A DNA stretch of 58,975 nt from Collinsella sp. AK_207A (GTDB lineage: Bacteria > Actinomycetota > Coriobacteriia > Coriobacteriales > Coriobacteriaceae), in assembly GCF_902501965.1 (NCBI RefSeq), contig NZ_CABWID010000005.1, positions 1 to 58,975 of the forward strand, read 5' to 3'. The stretch's first letter is position 1. The number at the start of each line of letters is the position of its first letter. Positions 58,780 through 58,975 of this stretch are shown here, piece by piece. Both the position numbers and the translations under genes were made by a program. The notes under the pieces are model-generated. The model was not told where the DNA came from and ran no database searches. It saw only the letters and a program-made list of their open reading frames with translations.

Positions 58780-58975
58780 GCGTGTCAGGGAACCGGGTTC
58801 GATGACACGTTCGGGGTAGCAGAAGCGCTTTTTTCAATTTCAAGCGGATTTTTGGCGGTTTTGGTTGGTTTTTGTAGAGCCGACAGGGATTCAAGGGTCC
58901 GTTTGGAGCCCGTTTGATTGTCTGCGGGTGCCTCAGGCACTAGAGGGGGGGCGATCCGCTCGTCCGTTTCCTGGG
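58780..58975. other. 3' region of pfkA, hairpins and no gene
   Basis: GCGTGTCA and TGACACG flank a 15-base loop at about 58780-58809, and a run of six T follows about 22 bases later. GTGCC/GGCAC forms another short hairpin near 58928-58940. These could contribute to termination of pfkA. The window ends here. Confidence 0.45.

Overview
The window looks like chromosomal DNA of a high-GC, anaerobic or microaerophilic actinobacterium of the class Coriobacteriia, most probably Collinsella or a close relative. This is an inference from gene content and sequence style. The signs are very high GC at third codon positions, a class III (oxygen-sensitive) ribonucleotide reductase, a RecJ nuclease fused to a RecQ-type helicase, and an actinobacterial-type 6-phosphofructokinase. 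No plasmid, prophage, CRISPR array, rRNA gene or transposase was seen.

Layout. 0.3-1.9 kb: the translation operon infC-rpmI-rplT with a structured leader and a probable AUA start on infC, then tRNA-Leu(CAA). 1.9-11.5 kb (minus strand): an alpha-amylase family enzyme, a flavin-binding split-barrel protein, DAHP synthase, a metallo-beta-lactamase-fold hydrolase, bifunctional Rel and the RecJ-helicase fusion. 11.6-14.3 kb (plus): a bile-acid:sodium-symporter-family transporter, CutC and a HIT/GalT-like protein with overlapping ends. 14.6-18 kb: upp and an FKBP isomerase, a YgjP-type metallopeptidase, a small unknown protein and repeat-rich intergenic DNA. 17.7-22.2 kb (minus): nrdD, nrdG, folE, an HD phosphohydrolase and folB. 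22.6-23.4 kb: tRNA-Val, tRNA-Gly and tRNA-Cys with clear promoters and terminators.

23.4-36.3 kb is an amino-acid region. thrC, thrB, ilvD, ilvB, ilvN, ilvC and ilvA read leftward, and lysC and asd read rightward from the same divergent region. Together they cover aspartate to aspartate semialdehyde, homoserine to threonine, and threonine/pyruvate to isoleucine and valine; homoserine dehydrogenase is not here. The ilvD operon has its own promoter and a leader that looks like the 5' half of a T-box RNA. 36.4-42.1 kb holds a tyrosine-phosphatase-like protein, asnS, a histidine-rich COG0523 GTPase and a flavoprotein.

42.2-51.0 kb is a type I restriction-modification island: hsdM, a small winged-helix protein, a RhuM-Fic protein, hsdS, an AT-rich regulatory stretch, an AlbA_2/HATPase-type protein and hsdR. 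hsdS carries five perfect 12-bp repeats encoding ELEA in the spacer between its two target-recognition domains. The best hsdR start lies in a different frame from the hsdR body. 51.2-58.8 kb holds a second flavoprotein, an Mrp/NBP35 ATPase, a CmpB-like membrane protein, another HD phosphohydrolase, a diacylglycerol-kinase-family lipid kinase, a small membrane protein, dCMP deaminase, a GNAT acetyltransferase and phosphofructokinase.

The best candidates for new biology are the restriction island, with its repeat-tuned specificity subunit, frame-split hsdR and embedded Fic and winged-helix genes; a family of long imperfect intergenic palindromes sharing internal motifs; and the T-box-like leader with an apparent threonine specifier in front of a branched-chain operon.
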